From GCA-2687025 sp964473525 (lineage in GTDB: Bacteria > Poribacteria > WGA-4E > GCA-2687025): a stretch of DNA of 64,000 nucleotides. Shown here piece after piece: positions 19,308 to 28,500 of the stretch; position 1 is the first letter of the stretch, and each line of letters opens with the position of its first letter. Under the pieces are notes generated by a model. The model had not been told where the DNA came from. It saw only the letters and a program-made list of their open reading frames with translations, and did not search any database. The stretch lies in contig CAYYPK010000016.1 of NCBI GenBank assembly GCA_964473525.1, positions 1 to 64,000 on the forward strand, written 5' to 3'. The translations under genes and the position numbers were made by a program.

Positions 19308-19612
19308 GCGCACGGACTCGCGCGCCCAGATGCACTTGCGACAGAGGCCCCGCACGGCCTCATCTGCCTACGGAATCAGTGGCCTGCGGCCCCCGCGCCG
19401 CATTGCCGAACCAGCCTGTTGCGCCCGTGCGATGGTTCCGTCTGTCCGTTCCCCCATGCCGTTGCGCGCCTTGCCGAGCCGGCTCCGCGTCTGCGGGTAG
19501 GCATCGCTCCCTCCCGGGGCCGGGCTGGCGCCACCGCAGTGACAATTCGCGACACGCTGTTGCGTATTGCACCACACAACGCCGTGTAGCACGGGCCACG
19601 CTGGGCCCGCGT
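19308..19612. other. Intergenic region without a recognised feature
   Basis: 305 bp between the end of the 94-aa gene and the convergent mobB end. GC-rich, with only low-complexity shadow ORFs. I checked for tRNA arms and the SRP RNA core and saw neither. Confidence 0.45.
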
Positions 19613-20146
19613 CTACTTCGCCGCGAGGGGGGTCGTCGCCAGAGCAAACGGCTCGGACCGCGCGTACTGTAGGATGAACGCCGCGATGCGCTCATGGTCG
19701 CGAGACGGCAGACGCTGGACACCCGGCGGGGCCGGGGCGTCCGTGATGAGAGCGAGAAGCGAAGGGTCGCCTACGCACACCGGGGCGTCCGCCACCGCCT
19801 CGCGGTACACCTCAATCTTGGGGAGCCATCCCCACTTGTATCCCTCCACGAGGACGATATCGACACCGTCGAAGTGACGGGCCACGATCTCCTCGGGTCC
19901 AGGCGGGGCAGCGCGGTGGTCGAACACCGCCAGCCCGAACGGAGAGACAATGGCGGTCTTCTCGGCGCCCGCGTGCGCGTGCCGCCACGAGTCCTTGCCG
20001 GGGGCGTCGAACGGCACGTCATGGTGCGTGTGCTTCAGCGTCCCAACGCTCAAGCCCTCGCGTCGCAGGATGGGGATGACGCTTTCGATGACCGTGGTCT
20101 TGCCTGACCCAGACGAACCCACGATGCAAATCACGCTCGGTTGCAT
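19613..20146 (-). CDS. mobB: Molybdopterin-guanine dinucleotide biosynthesis protein MobB
   Basis: 177 aa from the ATG at 20146; a GTG at 20173 would abut the upstream stop and is less likely. Walker A is GSSGSGKTT (10-18), followed by the MobB-specific VGTLKHTHHDVPFDAPGKDSWRH-type stretch (about 33-55) and VLVEGYKWGWLPKIEV (about 97-112). MobB is a GTP-binding partner of MobA in attaching GMP to molybdopterin, and is not strictly essential. It is full length. It follows the Rrf2 regulator gene by 27 bp on the same strand, probably as one transcript. No molybdoenzyme gene lies in the window, so its client must be elsewhere. Confidence 0.93.
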   Translation of the reverse strand: MQPSVICIVGSSGSGKTTVIESVIPILRREGLSVGTLKHTHHDVPFDAPGKDSWRHAHAGAEKTAIVSPFGLAVFDHRAAPPGPEEIVARHFDGVDIVLVEGYKWGWLPKIEVYREAVADAPVCVGDPSLLALITDAPAPPGVQRLPSRDHERIAAFILQYARSEPFALATTPLAAK

Positions 20147-20173
20147 GGCGTCTCTGTTCTCCCTACGCGACAC

Positions 20174-20644
20174 CTACTCGCCAGCCGTCGGGACGGACTG
20201 CTCGGCAAATAGAAGCTTAAGAGTGGTCTTACCCGTAGCAAGGTCTTCGACGAGCGCCTTCAGGTTCCGCTTCTCCAGCATGCTCAGTATAGCGGTTTTT
20301 ATGCCGGTCCACTCCTCGTGCACCGGGCATGGCATCGTGCTGCTGCACGGCTCGAGACCCAACACGCAAGGGTCGAACCGATCCCGGCCGTCGATGGACT
20401 CCACGACGTGCATGAGCGTGATTTCGTCCAACGGGCGCGACAGCGCGACGCCGCCGTTGGGGCCCTTGTAGGATGTCAGAATCCCATCGCGCGTCAGCTT
20501 CCCGCATATCTTGCTGAGGAAGTACTGCGGCGACCCACAGCGTTCGGCCAGCATCCTCACGGGGTGGTATGTGTCGGGATCGTCCTCCGCCGCGAGCAGC
20601 AGGACGACGCGGATCCCGTATTCACATGCCTTCGACAAAATCAT
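20174..20644 (-). CDS. Rrf2-family regulator with Cys3His Fe-S site
   Basis: 156 aa DNA-binding regulator. The N-terminal winged helix (about 1-75) has the Rrf2 hallmarks MILSKACEYGIRVVLLLA, YFLSKICGKL and GPNGGVALSRP. C93, C100 and C106 with H109 (DPCVLGLEPC, PCPVH) fit the [Fe-S] ligand set of IscR/NsrR-like members, so it probably senses Fe-S status, oxygen or NO. The spacing differs slightly from IscR. It is followed by mobB, suggesting control of molybdenum cofactor assembly. An AT-rich imperfect dyad just upstream (20696-20714) is a candidate autoregulatory site. Family firm; target set inferred. Confidence 0.92.
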   Translation of the reverse strand: MILSKACEYGIRVVLLLAAEDDPDTYHPVRMLAERCGSPQYFLSKICGKLTRDGILTSYKGPNGGVALSRPLDEITLMHVVESIDGRDRFDPCVLGLEPCSSTMPCPVHEEWTGIKTAILSMLEKRNLKALVEDLATGKTTLKLLFAEQSVPTAGE

Positions 20645-20695
20645 GACGCTGGCGACCGGCCCCTCTCACGCTCTGCGGCCTGGGGAATAGAAGAC

Positions 20696-20714
20696 CTATT
20701 TGTCTGATAATTAG
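20696..20714 (-). promoter_or_regulatory. Candidate Rrf2-type operator
   Basis: CTATTTGTCTGATAATTAG on the plus strand is an imperfect dyad (outer six bases match five of six) in an AT-rich island 52 bp upstream of the Rrf2 start. Rrf2 regulators commonly bind such sites at their own promoter. No confident -35/-10 pair can be named. Confidence 0.4.
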
Positions 20715-20884
20715 CCCCCGTCTCGCCTGCGTGCAAGGCCCAAGAAGGCTCCCGGCCATGGGGTTCCCTGCGCCAGCCGGCCGTGGGTCTCCCCGACGCG
20801 CGCGGAAGTGGCTATGAATGCCACGCGGGTGGGTGGCCGCCCGGATGGTTCACGCAGGTGGGACACCCAGGGAGCGGGATTCGC

Positions 20885-21973
20885 ATGCAGCTAGCGCTGA
20901 AGCCAGACTTCGACGAGGCCGCCGCCAGACTAGAGGCGTGGTGGCACTGCGATGTGTTGGACCGACCGTGCGTCCAGTTCTCCATCGCCAGGCAGGGCGA
21001 CTTCCCGCCGATGCCAGCGAAACGCCACGAGACGCTTCGCGACCGATGGATGGATGTCGAGCACCAGGTCATGAGCGCGGCCGCGGGGTTGGAGCGTCGC
21101 GAGTACATTGGCGAGGCGTTCCCGTCGTACATGCCCAACCTCGGGCCGGACATCTGCGCCACGCTCGTCGGCGCGGACCTCGAGTTCATGCCTGGCACCA
21201 CCTGGGTCGAGCCGATCGTCGACGACTGGTCGGACGCAGACTTCACCCCGCAATACGACGGCGAGTATTGGCAGACGATCCGCGACATGACCGAGCTGTC
21301 GCTGGAGGTTGGCGCCGGGCGGTACGTCACCGCCATCACGGACCTGCACACCAACGGCGACCTGCTGTCCGCGATACGCGGCCGCGAGGAAATCTGCCTC
21401 GACGTAATGGACCGCCCGGAGGAGCTCCGCGCTGCCATCAACGCTGTTGGCGCGCTCTACGAGGGCATCTATGACGACCTCTGGCGGCCCATTCGGGAGC
21501 GGGGTCTGGGATCGACGACGTGGATGTCGATATACCACCAGGCGGGAAGATGCTACGGCACGAACATGGACCTGGCGGGGCTGCTGAGCCCGGCTGCGTT
21601 CGAGGATCTGTTCCTACCCATCATTCTCGACGAGATCCGTTTCCTGGACCGCTCCTGCTTCCACCTGGACGGTCCCGCGGCGTTGCCGCACCTGGACACG
21701 CTGCTCGCGATCCCTGAGCTCAACGGCGTGCAGTGGGTATACGGCGCGGGCCAGGGGCCGTCCACACGGTGGATGGAGGTGTACCGCCGCATCCAGGCGG
21801 CGGGGAAGTGCGCGCAGGTCATCATCGAGGATCTCAGCGAGATAGAGACGATACTGGCCGAACTGCCGCCGGAGGGGCTCCTCTTCACCGGCGGCGGCGG
21901 AGGGCTATCGCGCGACGAGGCGGACGCCGTGCTGCGCGGGGCGGAACGCGCTTGCCTGCGGTACGCGCGGTAG
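20885..21973 (+). CDS. URO-D superfamily protein, second copy
   Basis: 362 aa from the ATG at 20885, preceded by GGGAGCGGG; the GTG at 20783 would add an unlikely tail. It is a divergent member of the uroporphyrinogen decarboxylase/corrinoid methyltransferase superfamily: RLEAWWHCDVLDRPCVQFSI near the start, then TTWMSIYHQAGRCYGTNMD, FHLDGPAALPHLDTLLAIP and the C-terminal GGGGGLSRDEADAVL. The zinc-type HxC motif of the first URO-D-like protein here is replaced by FHLDGP, so chemistry may differ. Such proteins are often labelled hypothetical in planctomycete-like genomes. It is monocistronic, with a strong hairpin after the stop. Not HemE. Confidence 0.8.
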   Translation: MQLALKPDFDEAAARLEAWWHCDVLDRPCVQFSIARQGDFPPMPAKRHETLRDRWMDVEHQVMSAAAGLERREYIGEAFPSYMPNLGPDICATLVGADLEFMPGTTWVEPIVDDWSDADFTPQYDGEYWQTIRDMTELSLEVGAGRYVTAITDLHTNGDLLSAIRGREEICLDVMDRPEELRAAINAVGALYEGIYDDLWRPIRERGLGSTTWMSIYHQAGRCYGTNMDLAGLLSPAAFEDLFLPIILDEIRFLDRSCFHLDGPAALPHLDTLLAIPELNGVQWVYGAGQGPSTRWMEVYRRIQAAGKCAQVIIEDLSEIETILAELPPEGLLFTGGGGGLSRDEADAVLRGAERACLRYAR

Positions 21974-21982
21974 ACGTGGAGA

Positions 21983-22012
21983 GGCCGTGTACGCGGTGTC
22001 GCGCACACGGCC
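21983..22012. terminator. Bidirectional hairpin between convergent genes
   Basis: GGCCGTGT (21983-21990) pairs with ACACGGCC (22005-22012), and inner CGCG pairs with CGCG, giving a 12-pair stem with one internal mismatch and a GTGT loop. It lies between a plus-strand and a minus-strand stop. No T-run on either side. Confidence 0.55.
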
Positions 22013-22032
22013 CCATGGTCGGAATCGCGCCG

Positions 22033-22845
22033 TTAGCGGCTCTTCAGGTGGCCCCACGTGAGTGATGCCTTGGAGGCTGGGTCGACAGCGAGGCCGGTGT
22101 TCCCGGTCAGCCACACGTTGTCGTAGTAGCTGTTCGCCATGCTCTCGTGCCACAGGCCGGCGGCGCCCGCGGCCGGGAACTGATCGTCCGTAATGTCGAC
22201 GAGCGGGTCGATATCGAGCTTGTCCGCCATTGGGTCCGCAACGTCGTCGATGAGGGCGTACCACACCTGGATCCGGTTGCCGGTGACCTCCACACGGCCC
22301 AGCGTGTCCGTGTTGTTGCCCTGCGCGATGACCATGCCGTGCGGCACCTGGGCGAGGGTGTTGTTCTCGTTGTTCTCGCAGGAGAGCTGATCGAAGCACT
22401 GTCCCTGGGCGCCGCATGTAGCCAGGTCGACGACGATGACCGCGGCCGTCTCGATCGTACCGAAGAAGACCAGGTAGCCGGCGTCTTCGGCGGACCGACG
22501 GAACACCACGCCAAAGCTGTCGTCGTCGCCAGCGTTCATCTCAACCTGGATGATGCCGTCCTGGAAGCTGTCGACGCCAGGCATCATGAACATCCCGGAG
22601 GTCCCGCACCCCTCGACGGTGATCTTCATCGCCTGCGTGCCGTTCGTGGGGTGATCCTCGACGGCCAGGATCTGACCCGGCGCCAGCACGTCCCAGTTGG
22701 TGACGTCGTTCACTTCGGGGCCGGGGATGGCCGCCCCGCCGTCGTCGAAGTCCGCGAGGAAGGCGATCTGCGCGAGCGCTGGGCTCGCCACCAGGGCCGC
22801 CACGGTGACGGCAAGCAAGACACGCATGGTACAGGATCGCTGCAT
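22033..22845 (-). CDS. Secreted ConA-like protein with TWGxxK C-terminal tail
   Basis: 270 aa. ATG at 22845 has GAGGAGG seven bases upstream. Hydrophobic signal peptide (about 7-26, LLAVTVAALVASPALA) with cleavage after ALA. The mature part is acidic and beta-rich, with IIQVEMNAGDDDSFGVVFRR, RIQVWYALID and a terminal AGLWHESMANSYYDNVWLTG, a pattern of laminin-G/concanavalin-like jelly rolls (resembling the DUF1080 group). Three or four Cys may form disulfides. The last 17 residues read VDPASKASLTWGHLKSR, matching the tails of three other exported proteins in this window. Function unknown; a surface or extracellular binding role is likely. Confidence 0.8.
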   Translation of the reverse strand: MQRSCTMRVLLAVTVAALVASPALAQIAFLADFDDGGAAIPGPEVNDVTNWDVLAPGQILAVEDHPTNGTQAMKITVEGCGTSGMFMMPGVDSFQDGIIQVEMNAGDDDSFGVVFRRSAEDAGYLVFFGTIETAAVIVVDLATCGAQGQCFDQLSCENNENNTLAQVPHGMVIAQGNNTDTLGRVEVTGNRIQVWYALIDDVADPMADKLDIDPLVDITDDQFPAAGAAGLWHESMANSYYDNVWLTGNTGLAVDPASKASLTWGHLKSR

Positions 22846-23081
22846 CGGACGACCTCCTCATTGTGTGCGCTGTACTTTGCCACGCGCGTTGCCGACGTTC
22901 TGGCTAGGACGCCGTGACGCCAGGGCGGGCGCGGCACTTGCCCAGCATAGCGCGGTTACGAATGTAGGGCAAGTGCTGGTGGAAGGGGCCGGCCCCCTTC
23001 ACGCCATGGTGCTGGATAGCCCGGCCGGTGAGTTGCCGCGCCTCTGGCTGCCGTGGTAGGTTGGATCGCTGGGAGCCGACG

Positions 23082-24176
23082 GTGATCTTACTACTCCTGC
23101 CGACGCGTCTTCGCGACCGCTTCAGATACCGCAAACCACTCGTCGTGCTCTTCGACCTGCTGCTGCTAGGTGGAATCGTCTCCGCCTGCTTCGTGGCGCT
23201 CTTCCGTCTGGTCGAGGACGTGACGTGGGAGGAGTCCATCTGGCAGGTGTGGCAGACGGCGACGACCGTCGGCTATGGGAATCGCCCAGCGCAGACGACC
23301 GTCGGACGCTATGCGACCATGGCGTTCGGTTTGATCGACATCGCCATCGTGGGGGCGGGCATCGGGGCCGTGTTCGACGCGCGCGAAGACAAGAGACGAC
23401 GCACTAGGCTGGGTCAGATGAGCAATCCCTACCGGGGCGGGTACGTGGTCTTCAACTACCCGGGGTCCGCCTGGTTCCGCGGATTCGTGACGGAGATGCG
23501 GCACGTCGAGCCGGACGCGCCCGTGTGCGTCGTGGACGACACCATCGAGCAGTTGCCGGAAGCCGTCGCGGCAATGCCGCACGTGCACTTCGTCAAGGGC
23601 TCCGTGCTGGACAAGGAAACCTACACGCGGGCCAGGCTACGGGAGAACAAGACGGTCATCGTCTTCCCGACACATCCAGGCGACCCGTCGTCCGATGGCA
23701 CGACTCGGGTCGCTGTCGATCTCATCCTCAACACGGTGACGTCCGACACCCGCGTGCTGCACGTGCTCGTGAGCCCGGAAAACGACTGGATGTTCGACGA
23801 CCTGAACTCCACGTCCGTGATGGAGACGCTCGAGGTGCTGGCGATCGTGCAGGAGTGCCAGGATGTCCACAGCGCGGACATCGTGCAGCGACTGCTCCTG
23901 AACACCCAGGACGCCAACCCGATGACGGTCACGCCCCGCCGGATTGTAGGATGGACGTGGCAGGAGTTCGTGACCTATTCGACGCCTGCGGCCGCAGCGC
24001 TCGACACTGATGTGAATCCGTTCGCGATCATCAAGGACGGCGAGCCCCAGGTATGCCCGTCCCGTTCCCTGGCCATCAAGACGGGCGACCTACTGTCGGT
24101 CATCGGCCATACCGGCCTTGACTGGGCGAAATTCGAAGAAGCGCTTGAGCGCGCGCGGGCGAGCGCGACGTCCTAG
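23082..24176 (+). CDS. Two-TM potassium channel with cytoplasmic RCK/TrkA-N domain
   Basis: 364 aa from the GTG at 23082 (GGGAG six bases upstream). Two transmembrane helices flank a pore loop with the K+ selectivity filter TTVGYGN (residues 61-67). The C-terminal region (about 115-360) is an RCK-like Rossmann domain followed by a TrkA-C-like part. The nucleotide loop is degenerate: VVFNYPGSAW replaces the usual GxGxxG, although the acidic strand end VCVVDD is kept. Ligand control may therefore not be by NAD(H). The filter ends in Asn instead of the common Asp. It overlaps the end of a convergent small gene by four bases. Confidence 0.9.
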   Translation: MILLLLPTRLRDRFRYRKPLVVLFDLLLLGGIVSACFVALFRLVEDVTWEESIWQVWQTATTVGYGNRPAQTTVGRYATMAFGLIDIAIVGAGIGAVFDAREDKRRRTRLGQMSNPYRGGYVVFNYPGSAWFRGFVTEMRHVEPDAPVCVVDDTIEQLPEAVAAMPHVHFVKGSVLDKETYTRARLRENKTVIVFPTHPGDPSSDGTTRVAVDLILNTVTSDTRVLHVLVSPENDWMFDDLNSTSVMETLEVLAIVQECQDVHSADIVQRLLLNTQDANPMTVTPRRIVGWTWQEFVTYSTPAAAALDTDVNPFAIIKDGEPQVCPSRSLAIKTGDLLSVIGHTGLDWAKFEEALERARASATS

Positions 24177-24409
24177 GCGGCTGAGCCGCCGCCGACGGCG
24201 TCCTGTATGACGGTGTCGGCGCACTCGTCATCGGTAGCCCGCCGGCGGCCCGACGCGGCGGACACGCCACCGACGAACAGGACTGGTGGCACGGTCTCGG
24301 CTGCCGCAGCCCGCATTCTCCCTACGACCCAGTCCTCGCTGACGTCGAGCACTGCGTCGAGTTCGGTATCGTCGTCCGGCAGGTATATCCGCTCGACGTT
24401 TAGCGCCAT
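24173..24409 (-). CDS. Small hypothetical protein (78 aa)
   Basis: 78 aa from the ATG at 24409, not recognised. It begins MALNVERIYLPDDDTELDAVL and then has a helical, Ala-rich centre and a Gly/Asp-rich C-terminus with one Cys. The ribosome-binding site is weak. It converges on and overlaps the K+ channel stop by four bases, and the assembly gap lies 155 bp upstream, so its promoter context is incomplete. Protein-like composition in the first 35 residues supports a gene; the C-terminal part could be chance. Confidence 0.45.
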   Translation of the reverse strand: MALNVERIYLPDDDTELDAVLDVSEDWVVGRMRAAAAETVPPVLFVGGVSAASGRRRATDDECADTVIQDAVGGGSAA

Positions 24410-24563
24410 CCCGTGAGTCCCCCTGTGCGTCCGCGGCGATCGTCGCGCCCTCCGCTGGGGCGGTCTGTGCATCGTCCGTGCCAGGTGTTGCGTCGGGCGG
24501 CACACTCAGTAGGAAAGCGGGTCAGCGGCGCGCCAGGGGCGGACCAAGACAGTCGTCGGCGCG

Positions 24564-24573
24564 NNNNNNNNNN
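24564..24573. other. Assembly gap (10 N)
   Basis: Ten N mark a scaffold join of unknown length between the 78-aa gene and the sulfotransferase. Adjacency across it is not proven. Confidence 0.98.
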
Positions 24574-24609
24574 TTGTGCGACGCACCGACGCTTCTCGCG
24601 GCGCGGGGT

Positions 24610-25521
24610 CTATGCAGGCATCGCCCCCGTCGCAAGCCACTGCGCGCACTCGTCACCGAGTTGCTCCTCGGCCATCGTCTCGTACTTGTCGATCTCCTCG
24701 GCGCTCAGCGTGTCATGCCAGCGGCCGTTGGTGCCGCGGTGGATGAACGTCTGCGCCCCGCCGTCCCAGAAGATTCCTCCGAGCGGGACGCTCTTGTCGG
24801 CGTTGCGCTTCATGTATTCGAACGTGCAGTGTTCGACGATGTCGTCCCACTTCGCCTCGTCGATCGGTATCTCCAGGAACTCCGCTATGCGGCGAATCTC
24901 CCGAGGCATGTCCGCCTTGAGCGACGCAAAGTGAAGCATGAACACGTTGGGCAATTTGCGGATGGCCCACCACGTGCGCAGGTTTTCCCAGAACGGCCAG
25001 AACGGGTGGCCGTCCCTGTCCAACCATTCGTGGAAGTATTCCCGAACGGAGTCAGCGGGCGGGCCGATGGGTGGGCCGACACGGCCTGGGGTGTCGTTCA
25101 ACGCCTCGTACCATGTCTGATTGGCCGAGGCGTGGTGGTTGTACATACTCCACACGACGTCGCGCCCGTCCCGGGCGATGTAGATGTACTTCGCCTTAGG
25201 GGAAAACTCGAGAGCGTCCACGGGCAGATGCGTCTTGAGAAAGCGTCGATGCTCCTGCGCCTCGATGGCGGGCATCTTGACTTCCTTTGGCGGCAGCCGC
25301 AGGTCTATCCACGGCGACATCTCGGCCACGGGCAGGCCTTCCTCGCCGTTGAACAGCAGTTGCGAGACGATCTGCTGCACCCACGTCGTGCCCGACTTCG
25401 CGTACGTCGAGATGATGATGTCATCGTCTCGGAACGGGAAGTCGTCCCATGTGGTCGAGTCGAAGTGGTGATTGTGGAAATCGCGCGTCTTCGTCGGCCA
25501 GACGGTATCACCGGTGCTAAT
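24610..25521 (-). CDS. PAPS-dependent sulfotransferase, apparent ATT start
   Basis: 303 aa sulfotransferase that would transfer sulfate from PAPS to an unidentified acceptor. The 5'-phosphosulfate loop YAKSGTTW is at residues 40-47 and the 3'-phosphate region YIYIARDGRDVVWS follows. The C-terminus has GGAQTFIHRGTNGRWHD, the family's conserved RKGxxGDW-like element. The only ATG/GTG start in frame near the front is GTG 25380, which would delete the PAPS loop. Upstream, the reading frame stays open, is clearly homologous in style (WPTKTRDFHNHHFDS) and begins best at ATT 25521, six bases after AGGGGGA. No ATG, GTG or TTG lies between. Either a rare ATT start is used or the start base is miscalled. 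It lies 33 bp downstream of the cyclase/AAA gene. Confidence 0.85.
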   Translation of the reverse strand: MSTGDTVWPTKTRDFHNHHFDSTTWDDFPFRDDDIIISTYAKSGTTWVQQIVSQLLFNGEEGLPVAEMSPWIDLRLPPKEVKMPAIEAQEHRRFLKTHLPVDALEFSPKAKYIYIARDGRDVVWSMYNHHASANQTWYEALNDTPGRVGPPIGPPADSVREYFHEWLDRDGHPFWPFWENLRTWWAIRKLPNVFMLHFASLKADMPREIRRIAEFLEIPIDEAKWDDIVEHCTFEYMKRNADKSVPLGGIFWDGGAQTFIHRGTNGRWHDTLSAEEIDKYETMAEEQLGDECAQWLATGAMPA

Positions 25522-25554
25522 CGCTCTTCCCCCTCTTGCGTGTGCGCCGCGCCG

Positions 25555-28500
25555 TCAGCCGCGCTCGGCCAACGCCTCCAGCAGCGCCCTGGCGTCTCGT
25601 AGGTCCGGCGTCGCGGACCCGTCCTCGAACCAGTCGTAAACCTCGGAAACAGCCGCGCGCGCTTCCGTGTCGCGTCCGTCACCGCGCAGAAGATTGCCCA
25701 GAGAAAGGGCAGCACGCAGCTCCCACGCCTTCGCGCTCTGCTCGCGCGCTGTATCGATGGCTCGTTGGTATGCCCTCTCGGCGGCTTCGCGCGCGGCCGC
25801 GGAGTCCTCCAAGGCGAGCAGGTCGCCGTGCATGCGGTGCAGTTCGGCGTCGTTGTGCGCTGACCGCGTGGCCCGCGTGTGGGCGAACCCCTCTTCCACG
25901 GCCGCGAGGCCTGTTTCGCGGTCGCCGACGCCGATACACCCCTCCGCCAGGAGCCCCATGAACGCAGGAGCGGCGACGGTGCTGCCTGCAGCGCGCCACT
26001 CCTCGATGCCCGTCTGTATCTGTGCGAGCCCGGGGGCTTCGCCGTGACACGCCCTCAACCAACCAAGACGCATATCAGACAGCGCGAGTCCAACGCGGAA
26101 GTCGTACTCCTGGGCGAGGGCGAGAGCCTGGTCGTTGATCTCGTGCGCCCTGTCGAACAGGCGGTTCTGTCCGTGGAATGCCGCCGCATACATCGGCGCC
26201 TCGACCCGTATCAGGGCCGACTTGTGGTGAAGGCCGAGGCGCAACGCCTCGTCAGCCATGTCCTGCGCGCGCCGCTGATGCCCCAGCCGGGACAGAGCCC
26301 ACGAGCCCCACACCCGGCACATGATGCCGGGGTCGTCGCTCCCGGCGTACGCGCTGTCCAGCTCCGCGCGCTCTCGGTCGAGGGCGATGCCCTCCTGGCA
26401 GTGTTCGACGGCTTCGTGGAAGTGACCGAGGTTGTACACCACGTCGGCAAGCATGCTGCGCGCGCTGATGCGCAGCCCCAACTCGCCTGAACGCTCCGCG
26501 ATGCTCAGCAGCTGGGACGCGATCTCGTGTGCGGTTGTCACAGGGCCGCGCGACATGTAGTAGCTCCACAGCCCGGACCACGCGCGGAAGTAGGCGACGC
26601 TGTCCTCGCCCACGCCACGACTGAGCGTGAGAGCCCGCGTGTAGGTGTCCTTCACCTCGGGCGTTGCGTAGCCTCCCGCAGCGATCAGAGCGGGGCCGAG
26701 GTCTATAAGGCATTCGAGTTCCCGCGCCTGGGTCTCCTGCGACGGGTCGAGGCCCTCAACTAGCGTCAGAGCCTGTCTCAGATGCGTAACCGCCTCGGCA
26801 TTGGCGCCGCGGGTCTTGGCGCGTCGAGCCGCTGTGCGCCAGTAGGATATTGCCTCCTCCGGTCGCCCAGCGTGTGTATAGTGGTGGGCCAGCAGCTCCG
26901 GTGGGGTAGCGTCGAGCCCACGGTCTTCCAGCGCCGTAGCGATCTTCTGATGGTAGGTCTGCTGCGTGCTGCGCAGCAGCGAGCCGTACGCGGCATCCTG
27001 CAACAGGGCGTGCTTGAAGGTGTACGTCGCGGTCGGTGGAGCACCACGCGGGTAGAGAAATTCCGCGGCGACGAGTTCCGCGAGATGCGAGCGTAGTGTG
27101 GGTTCGTCCAAGGGCGATACCGTTCGCAGCAGCTCGTAGCTGAATCCGCGCCCGATAGTGGCTGCTAGCTGTAGCACGTCGCGAACGGCCGCCAGCCGGT
27201 CAAGACGCGCCATGAGTGAGGCGTGCAGCGTTGACGGGATCCCAAGCGCCGGCAGCGGCCGGGTCAGCTCGTAACCTTGCTCGCGCTCAACCACGAGGTC
27301 CGAGTCGATCACCGTCTTCAGCAGTTCCTCGACGAAGAGCGGCACGCCGTCGGTCTTCTCGACCACCTGTGCGACGACTTCCTCGGGGAGCGACTTGTCG
27401 CCGGCGATCCTGAGGACCATGTCGACCGTATCCTCGGCGCGCAGACGCCCAAGGTTCACCTGCGTAACGAAGGACCGCTGGGACCACGGCGACTCGAACT
27501 CCGGCCGCGAGGTGATCAGAACCATGAGGGACACCGCAGGCGCTTGATCGACGATCAGATCGAGCAGCTCCAATGTCGATGGGTCCGCCCACTGGACGTC
27601 CTCCATCACAAACAGCGTGGGCTGCTGGCTCCCGCGCACGCAGAGCATGCGAGCGAACCCGTCCAGCACCCGCTGTTTCCTCTGCTCGGGCGTCAGATCC
27701 CGCGATGGCGCTCCGGGCTCGCCCGGTATCGAGAAGAGCTCCGAGAACAGCGGGACTGCCTGGTCGAGGTCGAAGCCATATTGGGCGAGGAGCCCCGCCA
27801 GGCGCTCGCGTTTCGCGTCCGCGGTGTCTTCGGGCGTGAACCGCAGGACGGTGTTCTCGAACGTATCGACCACGGGGTACAGCGCCGTGTTCCTATGGTG
27901 CGCGGAGCACTGACTCTCGGAGAGCCACGCCTCGGAGTCCAACGCGACGTGCTCTTTCAAGGAGGCAACCAGGCGCGACTTGCCGATGCCGCCCTCTCCC
28001 GTGAGCATGACCACGGAGCCCGCTCCGCGCTTCGCGTCCGCCCAGCGTTCCGCCAGGACGGCGACTTCACGGTCGCGCCCAATCAGCGGAGTCAGGCCGC
28101 CCATTGCGGCGACATCCAGGCGCGTGCGCGCGGTGCTCTCGTGCAACACGCGGTGCAGTTCCACGGGCTCGGCGACGCCACGCAGGTCGTGTTCGCCCAG
28201 CGAAGAGCAACTGAAGAACCCATCCACGAGGCGGTGGGAGGCGTCGGTTATGACCAGCGATCCGGGCTCGGCGATCCCCTGGACACGCGCCGCGATGTTC
28301 GGTGTGTCGCCAACGGCGAGCGACTCACGCACCTCGTCGCCACCCATGTCGCCGACGACCACGTGTCCGGTGTGCGCTCCGATGCGGACTTCGAGGTCCA
28401 CGTCCCACCGGTCCTTCACCTCGGGGGCGAGGAGAGACACCGCGCCAAGTATTCCAAGGGCGGCCCGCACAGCGCGGTGCACGTCATCCTCGTACGCGCG

